Assembly (NCBI GenBank): GCA_938017685.1
Contig: CALIIL010000004.1
Location: forward strand, 1-33,777
DNA length: 33,777 bases
Source of the DNA: an uncultured Chitinophagaceae bacterium
GTDB taxonomy: Bacteria > Bacteroidota > Bacteroidia > Chitinophagales > Chitinophagaceae
Direction: 5' to 3'
The notes under the pieces are model-generated. The model had not been told where the DNA came from. It did not search any database and saw only the letters and a program-made list of their open reading frames with translations. Position 1 is the first letter of the stretch, and the number at the start of each line of letters is the position of its first letter. Shown here one piece after another: positions 24,210 to 33,682 of this stretch. Both the position numbers and the translations under genes were made by a program.

Positions 24210-27200
24210 ATGAGCATCCGCCCCATAAAAATAATAGTTTTAGCACTAAGTTTCTTATTAAGTATCAGTTTTAGTAGTACTACTCAAGCGCAAGACGCCA
24301 ATTTTACTAACAAGCTCCCAGCCATAAAGCGAGACGCTAGTTCTTGGGCCGATAGCGTGTACAGCGAGCTGAGTATGGAGCAGCGCATTGGACAACTATT
24401 TATGGTTGCTGCATATTCAGGCACTGCTAAATATAATGAAAATGTAATCCAAAATCTGATACGCTCTCATCATATTGGCGGACTAATATTTATGCAAGGC
24501 ACTGCTAAGAAGCAAGCAGAACTCACGAATAAATTTCAAAACCTATCCAATGTACCCTTATTAATAGGCATGGATGCAGAGTGGGGATTGGGCATGCGAT
24601 TAAAAGGTATTAAAGACTTGCCAAAGCAAATGTTCCTTGGAGCGGCTAACGACAAAAAATTAATGTATAAATACGGTCAGTTTGTAGCTGCACAATGCAA
24701 GCGATTAGGTGTACATGTAAATTTTGCCCCAGTTATAGATGTCAATAATAATCCTAAAAACCCAGTAATAAACTTTCGTTCTTTTGGCGAAAACAAAGAG
24801 CTGGTCAGCCGTTTGGGTGTAGAGTATATGCGCGGCTTGCAGCAAAATGGTGTGATGGCATGTGCCAAACACTTTCCTGGTCATGGCGATACAGATGTAG
24901 ACTCCCACAAAGACCTACCAACAATCAAAAAATCTAAGCGTGAATTACAGCAAGTAGAGTTTTATCCTTTTCAAGAACTATTTTCCAGAGGTATACAAAG
25001 TGTAATGATTGCGCACTTAAACATTCCAAGCTTGGAAGCTAATAATGTACCTACTACCTTATCAAAAAGTGTAGTAACAGATCTATTGCGTGGTGAAATG
25101 AGGTTCAACGGATTAATATTTACCGATGCACTTAATATGAAAGGCGTTACAAAATACTATAGTCCTGGAGAAGTAGACTACTTAGCATTTAAGGCAGGTA
25201 ATGATGTGCTGCTTTTTTCAGAGAATGTGGCCGTTGGAGTAAGCAAAATAAAAGAGGCCATTAAAAACGGTCAACTAACAGAAGCTAGATTAGAAGCCAG
25301 TGTAAAACGCATATTAATAGCAAAACATAATGCAGGCCTAAATAAATTTAAGACCATTGAAACAAAAAACATTGATAACGAAATTAATGATTTAACACAT
25401 GTGCTTAGACAAGAAACAGCGCAAAAAGGAAGCACCCTATTAAGCGATCCTTACAATGTGTTAGATAAAATAAGAAAGAAAGAAAATAATAAAATTGCTT
25501 ATGTATTTGTAGGTACTAGCTCTCACCCGAACTTTACGAGCGACTTAAAGCGTGCTCGTATTAATAATATATTCTTTGCCCGTACGAGTTCGCCCAAGGC
25601 CGTTAATAGCTTAAAAGAAAAACTAAAAAATTACGACGCAGTGGTTGTAGGCGTGCATAATATGAGCTTATACCCGGGCAATAATTATGGTTTGGACCAA
25701 GGCGAATTAAATGCCATAAAAACATTTGCTAAGAATAAAAACACCTTGAACGTAATCTTTGGTAATCCTTATGCCATTGATAAAATGCAAACAGATGCCG
25801 GATATTTAGTTTGTTATGACGAGCACGACGAAAGCTTAGAAACAGCATTAAAAATTCTAACTAGTCAAATGACAGCTAAGGGCAAACTGCCAGTAAGTGT
25901 AACGAGCAAATACCAATTTAACGCTGGTATAGCCAGCACAACCAATAGCTTAGGACAAGAGGTGGTTGTTATTGATAAAAATGATGAATTTGCTAAGCGC
26001 TGGAAAGCCAAAAACGGATCTACGACTACTGCCAATAATTCGGGTAAAGTTGTTACATGCTGCGTTAACCCAGAAGCTGTTGGCGCCAACATTAACTACC
26101 TCAACAAAGTAGATGCCTTAATGAATAGTGCCATACGCCAATGTGCTTTTCCAGGTTGTAGAGTTATGGCTATTAAAGATGGTAAAGTTTTCTATGACCG
26201 TAATTTTGGTTACAATACCTACAACAAAAAAGTGCATGTAGAAAATACTACTTTGTACGACATCGCTTCGATTACAAAAATAGCCGCCACTAATATGGCA
26301 GTTATGAAGCTGTATGATGAAGGAAGATTAAAACTAAATGGAACGCTGGGCGAATATTTACCATGGACGAGAAGATCAAACAAGCGCAATGTAAAAATTA
26401 AAGATTTACTCCTGCATCAAGGTGGGTTGCATGCATGGATCCCATTCTACAAAGAAACGTTAGACGACAATGGGTACCCTAAAAAAAGTATCTATCAAAC
26501 GAGACCTAGCGCTCAGTATAACTTGCAAGTGTGCAATGGTTTGTACATGAAAAAACAATGGGCAGACACTATGTGGAAGCGAATTTTAGATAGCAAAATG
26601 ACCAACTTAGGGCGTTATAAATACAGTGATTTAGATTTTATATTCCTACAAAAAGTGGTTGAAAAAATTACAGGTATGCCCTTGGATAAATATGTAGCTC
26701 AAACATTTTATGAGCCATTGGGCATGGAACAAACATTTTTTAATCCAAAAAGACAAGCTGTTAAAGGCCAAATAGCACCATCGGAATATGACAAATATTT
26801 TAGACACAAAAAAATAAAAGGTTACGTGCATGATATGGGCGCTGCCATGTTTGGTGGTGTAAGTGGTCATGCAGGATTATTCTCTACCGCTAAAGATTTG
26901 AGCATATTGATGCAAATGCTGCTGAATGAAGGAAGCTACAATGGTAAGCAATACTTAAAACCGTCAACAATCAAATTATTTACTGCCAAGAATTCATTCT
27001 TAAGCCGTCGAGGTTTAGGTTTTGACAAGCCCCAGCCAAATAAGAACAAGGCACAACCAACATCGACCAATTGCTCATTAGCAACATTTGGACATACAGG
27101 ATTTACGGGCACCTGCGTATGGGCTGACCCAGTGCACAATATTCAGTTCATCTTTTTAAGTAACCGTACCTACCCAAGTGCGGATAATTGGAAGATTAAT

Positions 27201-27266
27201 AAGCTAGATGTCCGCGAAAAAGCGCAAGAATATATCTATAAATCCTTCGGTATTATCTCGCGATAA
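24210..27266 (+). CDS. GH3 N-acetylglucosaminidase-like / serine hydrolase fusion
   Basis: 1018 residues with a signal peptide (about 1-27, ending STTQAQ). The GH3 domain has the His/Asp block KHFPGHGDTDVDSH (about 220-233) found in NagZ-type enzymes and nucleophile Asp306 in FTDALNMKGV. A GH3 C-terminal part follows (about 430-600). The second half is a class C beta-lactamase/DD-peptidase-type serine hydrolase: Ser687 in SITK (687-690), YSD near 807 and HTG (962-964). It probably recycles or trims peptidoglycan outside the inner membrane. The fusion is common in Bacteroidota. ATG at 24210 is preferred to 24075, which lacks a signal peptide. Confidence 0.9.
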   Translation: MSIRPIKIIVLALSFLLSISFSSTTQAQDANFTNKLPAIKRDASSWADSVYSELSMEQRIGQLFMVAAYSGTAKYNENVIQNLIRSHHIGGLIFMQGTAKKQAELTNKFQNLSNVPLLIGMDAEWGLGMRLKGIKDLPKQMFLGAANDKKLMYKYGQFVAAQCKRLGVHVNFAPVIDVNNNPKNPVINFRSFGENKELVSRLGVEYMRGLQQNGVMACAKHFPGHGDTDVDSHKDLPTIKKSKRELQQVEFYPFQELFSRGIQSVMIAHLNIPSLEANNVPTTLSKSVVTDLLRGEMRFNGLIFTDALNMKGVTKYYSPGEVDYLAFKAGNDVLLFSENVAVGVSKIKEAIKNGQLTEARLEASVKRILIAKHNAGLNKFKTIETKNIDNEINDLTHVLRQETAQKGSTLLSDPYNVLDKIRKKENNKIAYVFVGTSSHPNFTSDLKRARINNIFFARTSSPKAVNSLKEKLKNYDAVVVGVHNMSLYPGNNYGLDQGELNAIKTFAKNKNTLNVIFGNPYAIDKMQTDAGYLVCYDEHDESLETALKILTSQMTAKGKLPVSVTSKYQFNAGIASTTNSLGQEVVVIDKNDEFAKRWKAKNGSTTTANNSGKVVTCCVNPEAVGANINYLNKVDALMNSAIRQCAFPGCRVMAIKDGKVFYDRNFGYNTYNKKVHVENTTLYDIASITKIAATNMAVMKLYDEGRLKLNGTLGEYLPWTRRSNKRNVKIKDLLLHQGGLHAWIPFYKETLDDNGYPKKSIYQTRPSAQYNLQVCNGLYMKKQWADTMWKRILDSKMTNLGRYKYSDLDFIFLQKVVEKITGMPLDKYVAQTFYEPLGMEQTFFNPKRQAVKGQIAPSEYDKYFRHKKIKGYVHDMGAAMFGGVSGHAGLFSTAKDLSILMQMLLNEGSYNGKQYLKPSTIKLFTAKNSFLSRRGLGFDKPQPNKNKAQPTSTNCSLATFGHTGFTGTCVWADPVHNIQFIFLSNRTYPSADNWKINKLDVREKAQEYIYKSFGIISR

Positions 27267-27270
27267 CTAA

Positions 27271-27278
27271 TATCTTTG
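27271..27278 (+). promoter_or_regulatory. -7 box (TATCTTTG) for the first DUF3575-like gene
   Basis: A full TAnnTTTG match starting four bases after the stop of the GH3 fusion gene and ending 17 bases before the ATG at 27295. Confidence 0.5.
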
Positions 27279-27294
27279 GGTAAACAACAACCCT

Positions 27295-28050
27295 ATGAAA
27301 AAAATACTAATCGTTTTAGTCCTAGCATCACTAGCACTGCAATCACAAGCACAAATTAGAAGGAGTACCAATGGCGCTTCTAAAGAAAATGCTATTAAAA
27401 TAAACTTTAGCTCATTACTATTTTCACATTTCGCATTACAATATGAGCGAGTTATTGGAGCTAAGACAACGGCATGCCTTGAAGTTCGCTACAGACCTAA
27501 CTTAACACTAGGTGCATTTAATAACGCAGCAAATAATGATAATACACAAGATGTGAACTTTGGGGACTTTAGGTATAGTTCATTAGCCATAACACCAGAG
27601 TTTAGGTACTATACTAAAGAAGCCATGCGCGGTTTTTATATTGCGGGTTATTTACGCTATAGAAATACTCCGTACGAGTTTGCCTTTAGATTTGATGATA
27701 ATAATAATGTACCTCAAAATTATACCGTACCGGGCAAGTTAAATGCATTTACAGCTGGTGCTATGATTGGAACCAATATATTTCTTTCAGATAATTTCAA
27801 TTTAGACTTATTCATTATAGGCGGACACGTTGGATCTAACTCATTTAGCTTTAGGGCTGACTCTCCAGAACCACTTACAGAAGCTGAACAGCAAGATTTA
27901 AGAGACAATCTTAGCTCAGGTCAAAATGATGTTAGTTTATTCAATACAGAATTAAACTATACCGTAGATGCCAATGGCGTAAGCGCAAAAGCTAATTATA
28001 TAGCCCTAGGTTTCAGAGGTATTGGCGTGAACTTGGTTTACAAGTTTTAG
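27295..28050 (+). CDS. DUF3575-like outer-membrane beta-barrel protein, copy 1
   Basis: 251 residues with a signal peptide (ending SQAQ). Motifs shared with the next gene include KINFSSLLFSHFALQYERVI, LAITPEFRYYTKEAMRGFY and a terminal strand GVNLVYKF. DUF3575 proteins are small outer-membrane barrels of unknown role. It has its own promoter box, and the paralogue follows after 48 bases. Confidence 0.75.
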   Translation: MKKILIVLVLASLALQSQAQIRRSTNGASKENAIKINFSSLLFSHFALQYERVIGAKTTACLEVRYRPNLTLGAFNNAANNDNTQDVNFGDFRYSSLAITPEFRYYTKEAMRGFYIAGYLRYRNTPYEFAFRFDDNNNVPQNYTVPGKLNAFTAGAMIGTNIFLSDNFNLDLFIIGGHVGSNSFSFRADSPEPLTEAEQQDLRDNLSSGQNDVSLFNTELNYTVDANGVSAKANYIALGFRGIGVNLVYKF

Positions 28051-28098
28051 GAATTAGCCACTTAAATTTATTATCTTCGGCTCTATATTTTAGTGATT

Positions 28099-28935
28099 AT
28101 GAGAAAACTAATATGTTTTTTAACTATTATTCTTTTTACTGTGCAAGCAAATGCTCAGAATGATTATCCAGGACGTGGTATAATTTCAAGAGTATTTAAC
28201 GGCGATGGCTATTTGCGACCAGGTGAAGATGGTAAAAAAGAAACAAATGCTGGTATTAAGCCTAATGCAATAAAGTTAAACTTGACAGCTCTAGGTGTTA
28301 ATAATATTGCCATTCAATATGAGCGAGCAATTGCTAATAAATTTTCATTTGCAATTCAAGGACGTTACACTTTAAATGTTGCGCCACAAACGAGTATCAC
28401 GGGACAACTTAATGACTTTTTTGATACTGGAGATAGTGCTTCTGCAGGTTTTCCTCAGTTAGGTGGTTATGCCATTACACCAGAGTTTCGCTGGTACCCA
28501 AAACAGACAATGAAGGGCTTTTATTTAGGACCTTATTTTAGATATCGCAATAACTCAGTGAAGCTACCTTTTGAATTTTACGATAATTCAAGCACACTTG
28601 TGATTAATGAGTTGAGTGGTAATATTTCATCTATTATATTCGGTTTGGGTATGGGTGTTCATACACGTATCGGCAAGCGTATTTCATTAGATATTTATCT
28701 TGGCGGGGTGCAATTTGGCTCAACTGTTGGTAATTTAAAATATGAATCAAGCACACCCGTTTTCAGTGCATTTGACCAACAAGAAATTAGAGATGGTTTA
28801 CAATCATTTAAAGATGACTTTATTATACCACTTGGAATAGAATACGATGTAACGGACAGTAAAGTAGATATTGAGTCTCGCTTCTCAGCACCAGGTATTC
28901 GCTTTGGCAGCTTAAGCATAGGTTACCGTTTCTAA
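28099..28935 (+). CDS. DUF3575-like outer-membrane beta-barrel protein, copy 2
   Basis: 278 residues with a signal peptide (MRKLICFLTIILFTVQANAQ), paralogous to copy 1: NNIAIQYERAI, YAITPEFRWYPKQTMKGFY and terminal SLSIGYRF. It is longer through an N-terminal insert (DYPGRGIISRVFNGDGYLRP). ATG at 28099 is preferred to the GTG at 28093. A TATCTTCG box (about 28071) lies upstream. An intrinsic terminator overlaps the end of the convergent rarA gene. Function unknown. Confidence 0.75.
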   Translation: MRKLICFLTIILFTVQANAQNDYPGRGIISRVFNGDGYLRPGEDGKKETNAGIKPNAIKLNLTALGVNNIAIQYERAIANKFSFAIQGRYTLNVAPQTSITGQLNDFFDTGDSASAGFPQLGGYAITPEFRWYPKQTMKGFYLGPYFRYRNNSVKLPFEFYDNSSTLVINELSGNISSIIFGLGMGVHTRIGKRISLDIYLGGVQFGSTVGNLKYESSTPVFSAFDQQEIRDGLQSFKDDFIIPLGIEYDVTDSKVDIESRFSAPGIRFGSLSIGYRF

Positions 28936-28938
28936 ATA

Positions 28939-30195
28939 CTAATAACCATATTTATCTTTCCATTGCGCGCGAAGTCTTTCGCGCGTTTTGTTTTCTAGAG
29001 CATTATTTCCAGGATTGTAAAAAACAGTTCCTTTAATCTCCTCAGGCATCAACTCCTGCTCCGCAAAGTTCCCCTCTGCATTATGATCATAGTCATAGCC
29101 ATCGCCATAATTTAGATCTTTCATAAGCTGTGTAGGCGCATTTCTTATATTCAAAGGAATAGACAAGTCGCCTGTCTTTTTTATTAAAGCGATAGCAATA
29201 TCTATGGCTCTATAACTGGCATTACTTTTTACAGAAGTGGCTAAATAAACCGCACATTGGCTCAATATAATTCTAGCCTCAGGATATCCGATCTTGCTCA
29301 CAGCTTCAAAAGTTGTATTAGCTAATAATAGCGCATTAGGATTAGCATTGCCAATATCTTCACTAGCAAATATGATCATACGGCGTGCAATAAACTTGAC
29401 ATCCTCACCACCTACAATCATGCGCGCCAAGTAATATACTGCGGCATTCGGATCGCTCCCGCGCATACTTTTTATAAAGGCCGAAATAATATCATAATGC
29501 TGCTCACCCGTTTTATCATAGAGCGCCATTTTTTGATTAACTGTTTTACTAACCAATTCATTGGTCAATATTTTAGGCTCATCGGATATTTGACTGAGCA
29601 CTAACTCCAATACATTTAGTAGCTTGCGTGCATCCCCACCCGATAACTTTAATAAGGCTTCGGTTTCCCTTATTTCAATTTTTTGTTTTTGCAAAAGGGC
29701 ATCTTCGCTCAAGGCTTTTTCCAAGACGCGTTCTAGTTGCTCTTTACCCAAGGATTTCAATACAAATACTTGACAACGACTAAGCAGTGCCGAGTTTACT
29801 TCAAAGCTTGGGTTTTCGGTCGTCGCACCAATTAATGTAATGGTTCCTTTTTCTACTGCGTGCAATAATGCATCCTGTTGGCTTTTATTAAAGCGATGTA
29901 TTTCATCAATAAATAAAATACAATCATCCATTTTTTCGGCCGTTTTTAATATCTCACGTACATCCTTTACCCCAGCAGAAACGGCACTTAATTTAAAGAA
30001 GGGAATAGATAATGTTTCGGCAATTACATTGGCTATGCTGGTCTTGCCCGTTCCGGGAGGGCCCCATAATAAAATAGAGTGCAGTTGATTATTATTAAGC
30101 GCATTGGCCAATACACTTCCTTCGCCAGTAATATGTTCCTGTCCGATAATATCAGAAATTTGGGTAGGGCGTTGTCGTTCGGCTAAAGGTTGCAT
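28939..30195 (-). CDS. rarA: Replication-associated recombination protein A (RarA/MgsA), AAA+ ATPase
   Basis: 418 residues. Walker A GPPGTGKT (45-52), Walker B CILFIDEIHRF (about 91-101) and sensor 1 GATTENP (about 118-124), then the RarA tetramerisation and C-terminal domain (GSDPNAAVYYLARM, NYGDGYDYDHN). It acts at stalled replication forks and in recombination with SSB in the cytoplasm. All ATPase motifs are intact. It follows the CxxC-pair protein gene by 53 bases on the same strand. Its 3' end overlaps a plus-strand terminator hairpin. Confidence 0.95.
   Translation of the reverse strand: MQPLAERQRPTQISDIIGQEHITGEGSVLANALNNNQLHSILLWGPPGTGKTSIANVIAETLSIPFFKLSAVSAGVKDVREILKTAEKMDDCILFIDEIHRFNKSQQDALLHAVEKGTITLIGATTENPSFEVNSALLSRCQVFVLKSLGKEQLERVLEKALSEDALLQKQKIEIRETEALLKLSGGDARKLLNVLELVLSQISDEPKILTNELVSKTVNQKMALYDKTGEQHYDIISAFIKSMRGSDPNAAVYYLARMIVGGEDVKFIARRMIIFASEDIGNANPNALLLANTTFEAVSKIGYPEARIILSQCAVYLATSVKSNASYRAIDIAIALIKKTGDLSIPLNIRNAPTQLMKDLNYGDGYDYDHNAEGNFAEQELMPEEIKGTVFYNPGNNALENKTRERLRAQWKDKYGY
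28966..28989 (+). terminator. Terminator of the DUF3575 pair, inside the rarA 3' coding end
   Basis: CGCGCGAA (28966-28973) pairs perfectly with TTCGCGCG (28978-28985) across a four-base loop and is followed by TTTTGTTTT. The hairpin lies antisense to the last codons of rarA (RERLRAQ region). Confidence 0.8.
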
Positions 30196-30248
30196 AGTAT
30201 CATTTAGAAAATTAAGAATTAAATATTGGTTGCACGAATCGATAATAG

Positions 30249-30857
30249 CTAAACAAATACGGGTCGACCTTTTAATAAATCGCGCAAGTCATCAGGAATT
30301 AAATATTGATCCATAAAGTCATCCATTTCTTGTTTCGTTTCTGGCGAGAGTAATTCTTGTATTTCTTCCATGACTGCGCCACTCATAGCATAAGGCATGG
30401 CGGAATAAATCATTTCATTACCTGTACAATAACTATAGATCTGATGTTCCTCATTTAGATCAATAGCCACGCCCGTTACAACACAATGACCAATATAGTC
30501 CTCTATATTATCACTTGGGTTATCTAAAAAGTGTTGAGCACGCGCTTCAAAATCTACGCGCTCATTCATATAATGCTCAATACGCTCTTTAGAGTCTTTT
30601 GATAATTGATTGCGCATCTTTTCGGCACAAGAAAGACACATGGCTAGTTCAAAAATTACATCTGAGCCCTTTCGTGCCTTTTCAATAATATAGTCTGTAC
30701 CATCTGATAAGTCTTTCTGACACATCGTACAAGTTGTAAAAGGTTCCTCACTATCAAAAGGATAAAACGCCTTGGCTATAGGACCTGATTGTGGCAATGG
30801 CCAATCTTCTCCATCGAAATCGTCTTCTAAATTATCATCAAAATCATCATTACACAT
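30249..30857 (-). CDS. Hypothetical protein with two CxxC pairs
   Basis: 202 residues, acidic. Cys pairs CTMC (43-46) and CLSC (74-77) could form one zinc ribbon. The N-terminus is Asp/Glu-rich (DDFDDNLEDDFDGED). It has no signal peptide or membrane segment, so it is cytoplasmic. No recognised family. It is flanked by a porin-like gene 15 bases upstream and rarA 53 bases downstream, all on the minus strand, so a shared transcript is likely, but this gives no functional hint. Confidence 0.7.
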   Translation of the reverse strand: MCNDDFDDNLEDDFDGEDWPLPQSGPIAKAFYPFDSEEPFTTCTMCQKDLSDGTDYIIEKARKGSDVIFELAMCLSCAEKMRNQLSKDSKERIEHYMNERVDFEARAQHFLDNPSDNIEDYIGHCVVTGVAIDLNEEHQIYSYCTGNEMIYSAMPYAMSGAVMEEIQELLSPETKQEMDDFMDQYLIPDDLRDLLKGRPVFV

Positions 30858-30872
30858 TCCTACAAATTTAAA

Positions 30873-31430
30873 CTACAAATGAATAAGAAGAGACAAAGAA
30901 GCAAGCGCGTGAAAGAAGTTTCCCTCATCACTTAAAGAATTTAGACTTCGACTAAACCTTGGTTGTAAAGAAAACTGCTCAGCAACATCCAGCTTGGCTC
31001 CCACGCATGCGCTAAGATCAAAACCTAATAGAGCATTCGTTACACTGCCGTTTGAAAAAATCGATTTGTTTCCAACATTCCAGCCAAATTGTGGACCCAC
31101 TTCAATATTTATTAGACGACTGACTTCATAATTTAATAGAACTGGAAAGTTTAGGTAAGTCATGCGCACCGTGCCTGCAAAGGCAGAAAATCCTTGCGTT
31201 GAATAAAGCATTTCTAACTGCACGCCTATTTTATCCTTTACATAAAAATCAGAGACAAAACCTGTTTGAACGCCTAACTTGAAATCTCTAGTATAATTTG
31301 GCTCCAAAATAGTAGATAGATGAGCCCCACCTTTTATATAAACTTCTACCCCTTTAAATTCGTTCTTTTCCTCTTGTGCGAATGCAATATTAGAAATACA
31401 TAAAAAAAATAATGAAAGAAATATACGCAT
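30873..31430 (-). CDS. Porin-family outer-membrane beta-barrel protein
   Basis: 185 residues with a signal peptide (MRIFLSLFFLCISNIAFAQ) and barrel strands typical of the PF13568-like family (GGAHLSTILEPNYTR, LGVQTGFVSDFYV, YLNFPVLLNYEVS, VGPQFGWNVG). Probably a small outer-membrane barrel; ligand unknown. First gene of a likely minus-strand unit with the CxxC-pair protein and rarA. It shares a 60-base divergent promoter region with the M3 peptidase gene; a TAACTTTA box faces this gene. Confidence 0.8.
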   Translation of the reverse strand: MRIFLSLFFLCISNIAFAQEEKNEFKGVEVYIKGGAHLSTILEPNYTRDFKLGVQTGFVSDFYVKDKIGVQLEMLYSTQGFSAFAGTVRMTYLNFPVLLNYEVSRLINIEVGPQFGWNVGNKSIFSNGSVTNALLGFDLSACVGAKLDVAEQFSLQPRFSRSLNSLSDEGNFFHALASLSLLIHL

Positions 31431-31490
31431 ATAATCAATTTGAATTTTCCTTAACTAAAGTTAGTTCAAAAATTGATTTAAATTGCAGCC

Positions 31491-33197
31491 ATGCAATTAA
31501 ACGCCAATATTCAAAAACTCGAACGCAACTATATACCTAAGAACTTTATTCTCAATTCCAAGGATGATGTTATTCCACATTTTGAAGAATTACTAGCTCG
31601 AGAAATTGGCAGTGTAACTGAATTAATACAATGGTTACAAGATAGTAGCGAACTAGAAGCAGCGCTAAGCGAAGATGTATGCTGGCGACAAATAAATATG
31701 ACGCGCGATACAGAAAATAAAGAATATGAAGAAAGCTTCACAAACTTTATGATGAATATAGATCCGCATTTAAAACCCTATGCGCATCAACTAAATGAAA
31801 AGCTAGTGGCAAATCCATTTGCCCAAGAATTGGGTGATGAATACGCCATTTTTCTACGCGGAGTAAAAAGTAGCATAGAACTTTATAGAGAAGAAAACAT
31901 TCCGTTAGAAGCTGAGATTAATGTCATGGCGCAGCAATTTGGCGCAATCAGTGGCAAGATGAGTGTGGAGGTCGATGGCAAAGAATTTACACTACAACAA
32001 GCTGCTAAGTTCTTACAACAACCCGATCGTGCACGCCGTGAGGAAGTGTACTTTAAGGTAGCTAAGCGCCGTGCAGAAGACAAGGATAACTTAGACGACC
32101 TATTTGACAAGCTATTAGAGAAAAGGCATCAAGTGGCATTAAATGCGGGCTTTGATAATTATAGAGATTATATGTTTAAAGCACTCGGGCGTTTTGATTA
32201 TGGCGTGAAGGAATGTGAAGACTTTCATGCGAGTGTAAAGAAATACATGCTCCCTTTGGTTGAAAAAATATACGCAGGCAAAAAAGAGAAATTAAACCTC
32301 AGCGAGCTGAAGCCTTGGGATGTTGATGCCGTTCCTGCTGGACAAGAACCGCTTCATCCATTTACAACCGGACAAGAATTAACGGATAAAGCAATAGCCG
32401 TTTATGACAAGCTCAATCCTTTCTTTGGCAATTGTATTCGTAAGATGAAAGAGATAAAACATTTGGATTTGGATAGTCGCAAAGGCAAAGCACCTGGTGG
32501 TTACAATTGTCCTTTAGCTGAGACAGGCGTGCCCTTTATATTTATGAATGCTGCAGGTACATCTGATGATGTTATTACAATGATGCATGAAGGTGGTCAT
32601 GCTTTTCACTCTTTCTTATCGCATGATTTAGAGCTCAGTGGTTTTAAAGAGTATCCTATGGAAATAGCTGAACTCGCGAGTATGAGCATGGAGTTATTTA
32701 CGTTTGAAGATTGGGATGTGTTTTATGAAAAGGCTGATGATTTGGACCGAGCGAAGCAAGAGCAGCTGGAAAGAGTATTAACTATTTTCCCATGGATCGC
32801 GACGATTGACAAATTTCAACATTGGATCTATACGCATCCAACACACACAAGAACAGAACGCACAGCCGCTTGGATAGAAATATTAAACGAGTTCTACCCG
32901 AGTAATATCGATACCACAGATTTAGAAGATATACGCGCTATACAATGGCAGAAGCAACTGCACCTTTTTGAAGTACCCTTTTATTATATTGAATATGGCA
33001 TAGCACAATTAGGCGCTATTGCCATGTGGAAACAATATCTAGAAAATAAAGAGCAAGCTATAGAAAATTATACCAAAGCACTTTCGCTCGGTTACACCAA
33101 AAACTTAAAAGAGTTGTATGAAACAGCGGGCATTCAGTTTGACTTTTCAGAAAGTACGGTTAAGGAGTTGGCTGATTTTGTTAGTGGGAAGATGTAA
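31491..33197 (+). CDS. M3 family oligoendopeptidase
   Basis: 568 residues of the thimet-oligopeptidase/oligoendopeptidase family. The zinc site HEGGHAFH has His366, Glu367 and His370, with a Glu ligand expected in ELASMSMELF (about 391-400). There is no signal peptide, so it is a cytoplasmic enzyme that breaks peptides of about 5-20 residues. The length and the motifs PGGYNCPLAETGVPFIFMNA and FQHWIYTHP fit pepF-like members. It ends exactly one base before the convergent Uma2 remnant. Confidence 0.93.
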   Translation: MQLNANIQKLERNYIPKNFILNSKDDVIPHFEELLAREIGSVTELIQWLQDSSELEAALSEDVCWRQINMTRDTENKEYEESFTNFMMNIDPHLKPYAHQLNEKLVANPFAQELGDEYAIFLRGVKSSIELYREENIPLEAEINVMAQQFGAISGKMSVEVDGKEFTLQQAAKFLQQPDRARREEVYFKVAKRRAEDKDNLDDLFDKLLEKRHQVALNAGFDNYRDYMFKALGRFDYGVKECEDFHASVKKYMLPLVEKIYAGKKEKLNLSELKPWDVDAVPAGQEPLHPFTTGQELTDKAIAVYDKLNPFFGNCIRKMKEIKHLDLDSRKGKAPGGYNCPLAETGVPFIFMNAAGTSDDVITMMHEGGHAFHSFLSHDLELSGFKEYPMEIAELASMSMELFTFEDWDVFYEKADDLDRAKQEQLERVLTIFPWIATIDKFQHWIYTHPTHTRTERTAAWIEILNEFYPSNIDTTDLEDIRAIQWQKQLHLFEVPFYYIEYGIAQLGAIAMWKQYLENKEQAIENYTKALSLGYTKNLKELYETAGIQFDFSESTVKELADFVSGKM

Positions 33198-33638
33198 TTA
33201 ATCTACACCCTTAAATAAAGCGGCTAATTGCACTTGTAAGCTTGGAAACAACTTACTTGTGAGCACTGTATCATCGCCAATGAAGGTTTTGGACCCTTGG
33301 AATTTACCTTGGTATGCGCTATATATTATAACCGTTTTATCCCAAGGATTTATTATCCAATATTCGGGCAAATCAACTTCTTCATACAAATCAAATTTTG
33401 TAGTTAAATCATGGCTTGAATTTCCTTTGGATAAAATTTCTACAATTAAATCTGGCACACCATTACAACCCTTTTCATCCAATTTACTAGCATCACAAAT
33501 AACGTATAGATCAGGTTGTACAACTGTATTCGTTTTTATTTTATCAGGAATAGGCAACCGAACGTCAAAAGGCGCAAAAAAGTATTCACAATTTTTATCT
33601 TTAAAAAAAACGCTAAATACATCGGTAGTATTGCGCAA
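33198..33638 (-). pseudogene. Uma2 family (DUF820) nuclease, N-terminus missing
   Basis: 146 residues from an apparent TTG, with the frame open upstream to 33677. It contains APFDVRLP, VVQPDLYVI, VPDLIVEILSKGN and EYWIINPWDK, the PD-(D/E)xK core of Uma2 proteins. The N-terminal about 40-55 residues of the family (usually ending in an HQ motif) are absent. Just upstream is a 9-bp palindrome (33660-33682) and then the start of an IS1595-type transposase, so insertion or deletion by that element is the likely cause. Uma2 proteins are widespread putative nucleases of unknown role. Confidence 0.65.
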
Positions 33639-33659
33639 TTGTATGTGCTCAAAGTTACC

Positions 33660-33682
33660 ACTAAGTAAACTAGTTACTTAGT
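33660..33682. repeat. 9-bp palindrome at the Uma2/IS junction
   Basis: ACTAAGTAA (33660-33668) and TTACTTAGT (33674-33682) are exact inverted repeats around ACTAG. It marks the boundary between the truncated Uma2 frame and the insertion-sequence side. Confidence 0.7.
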
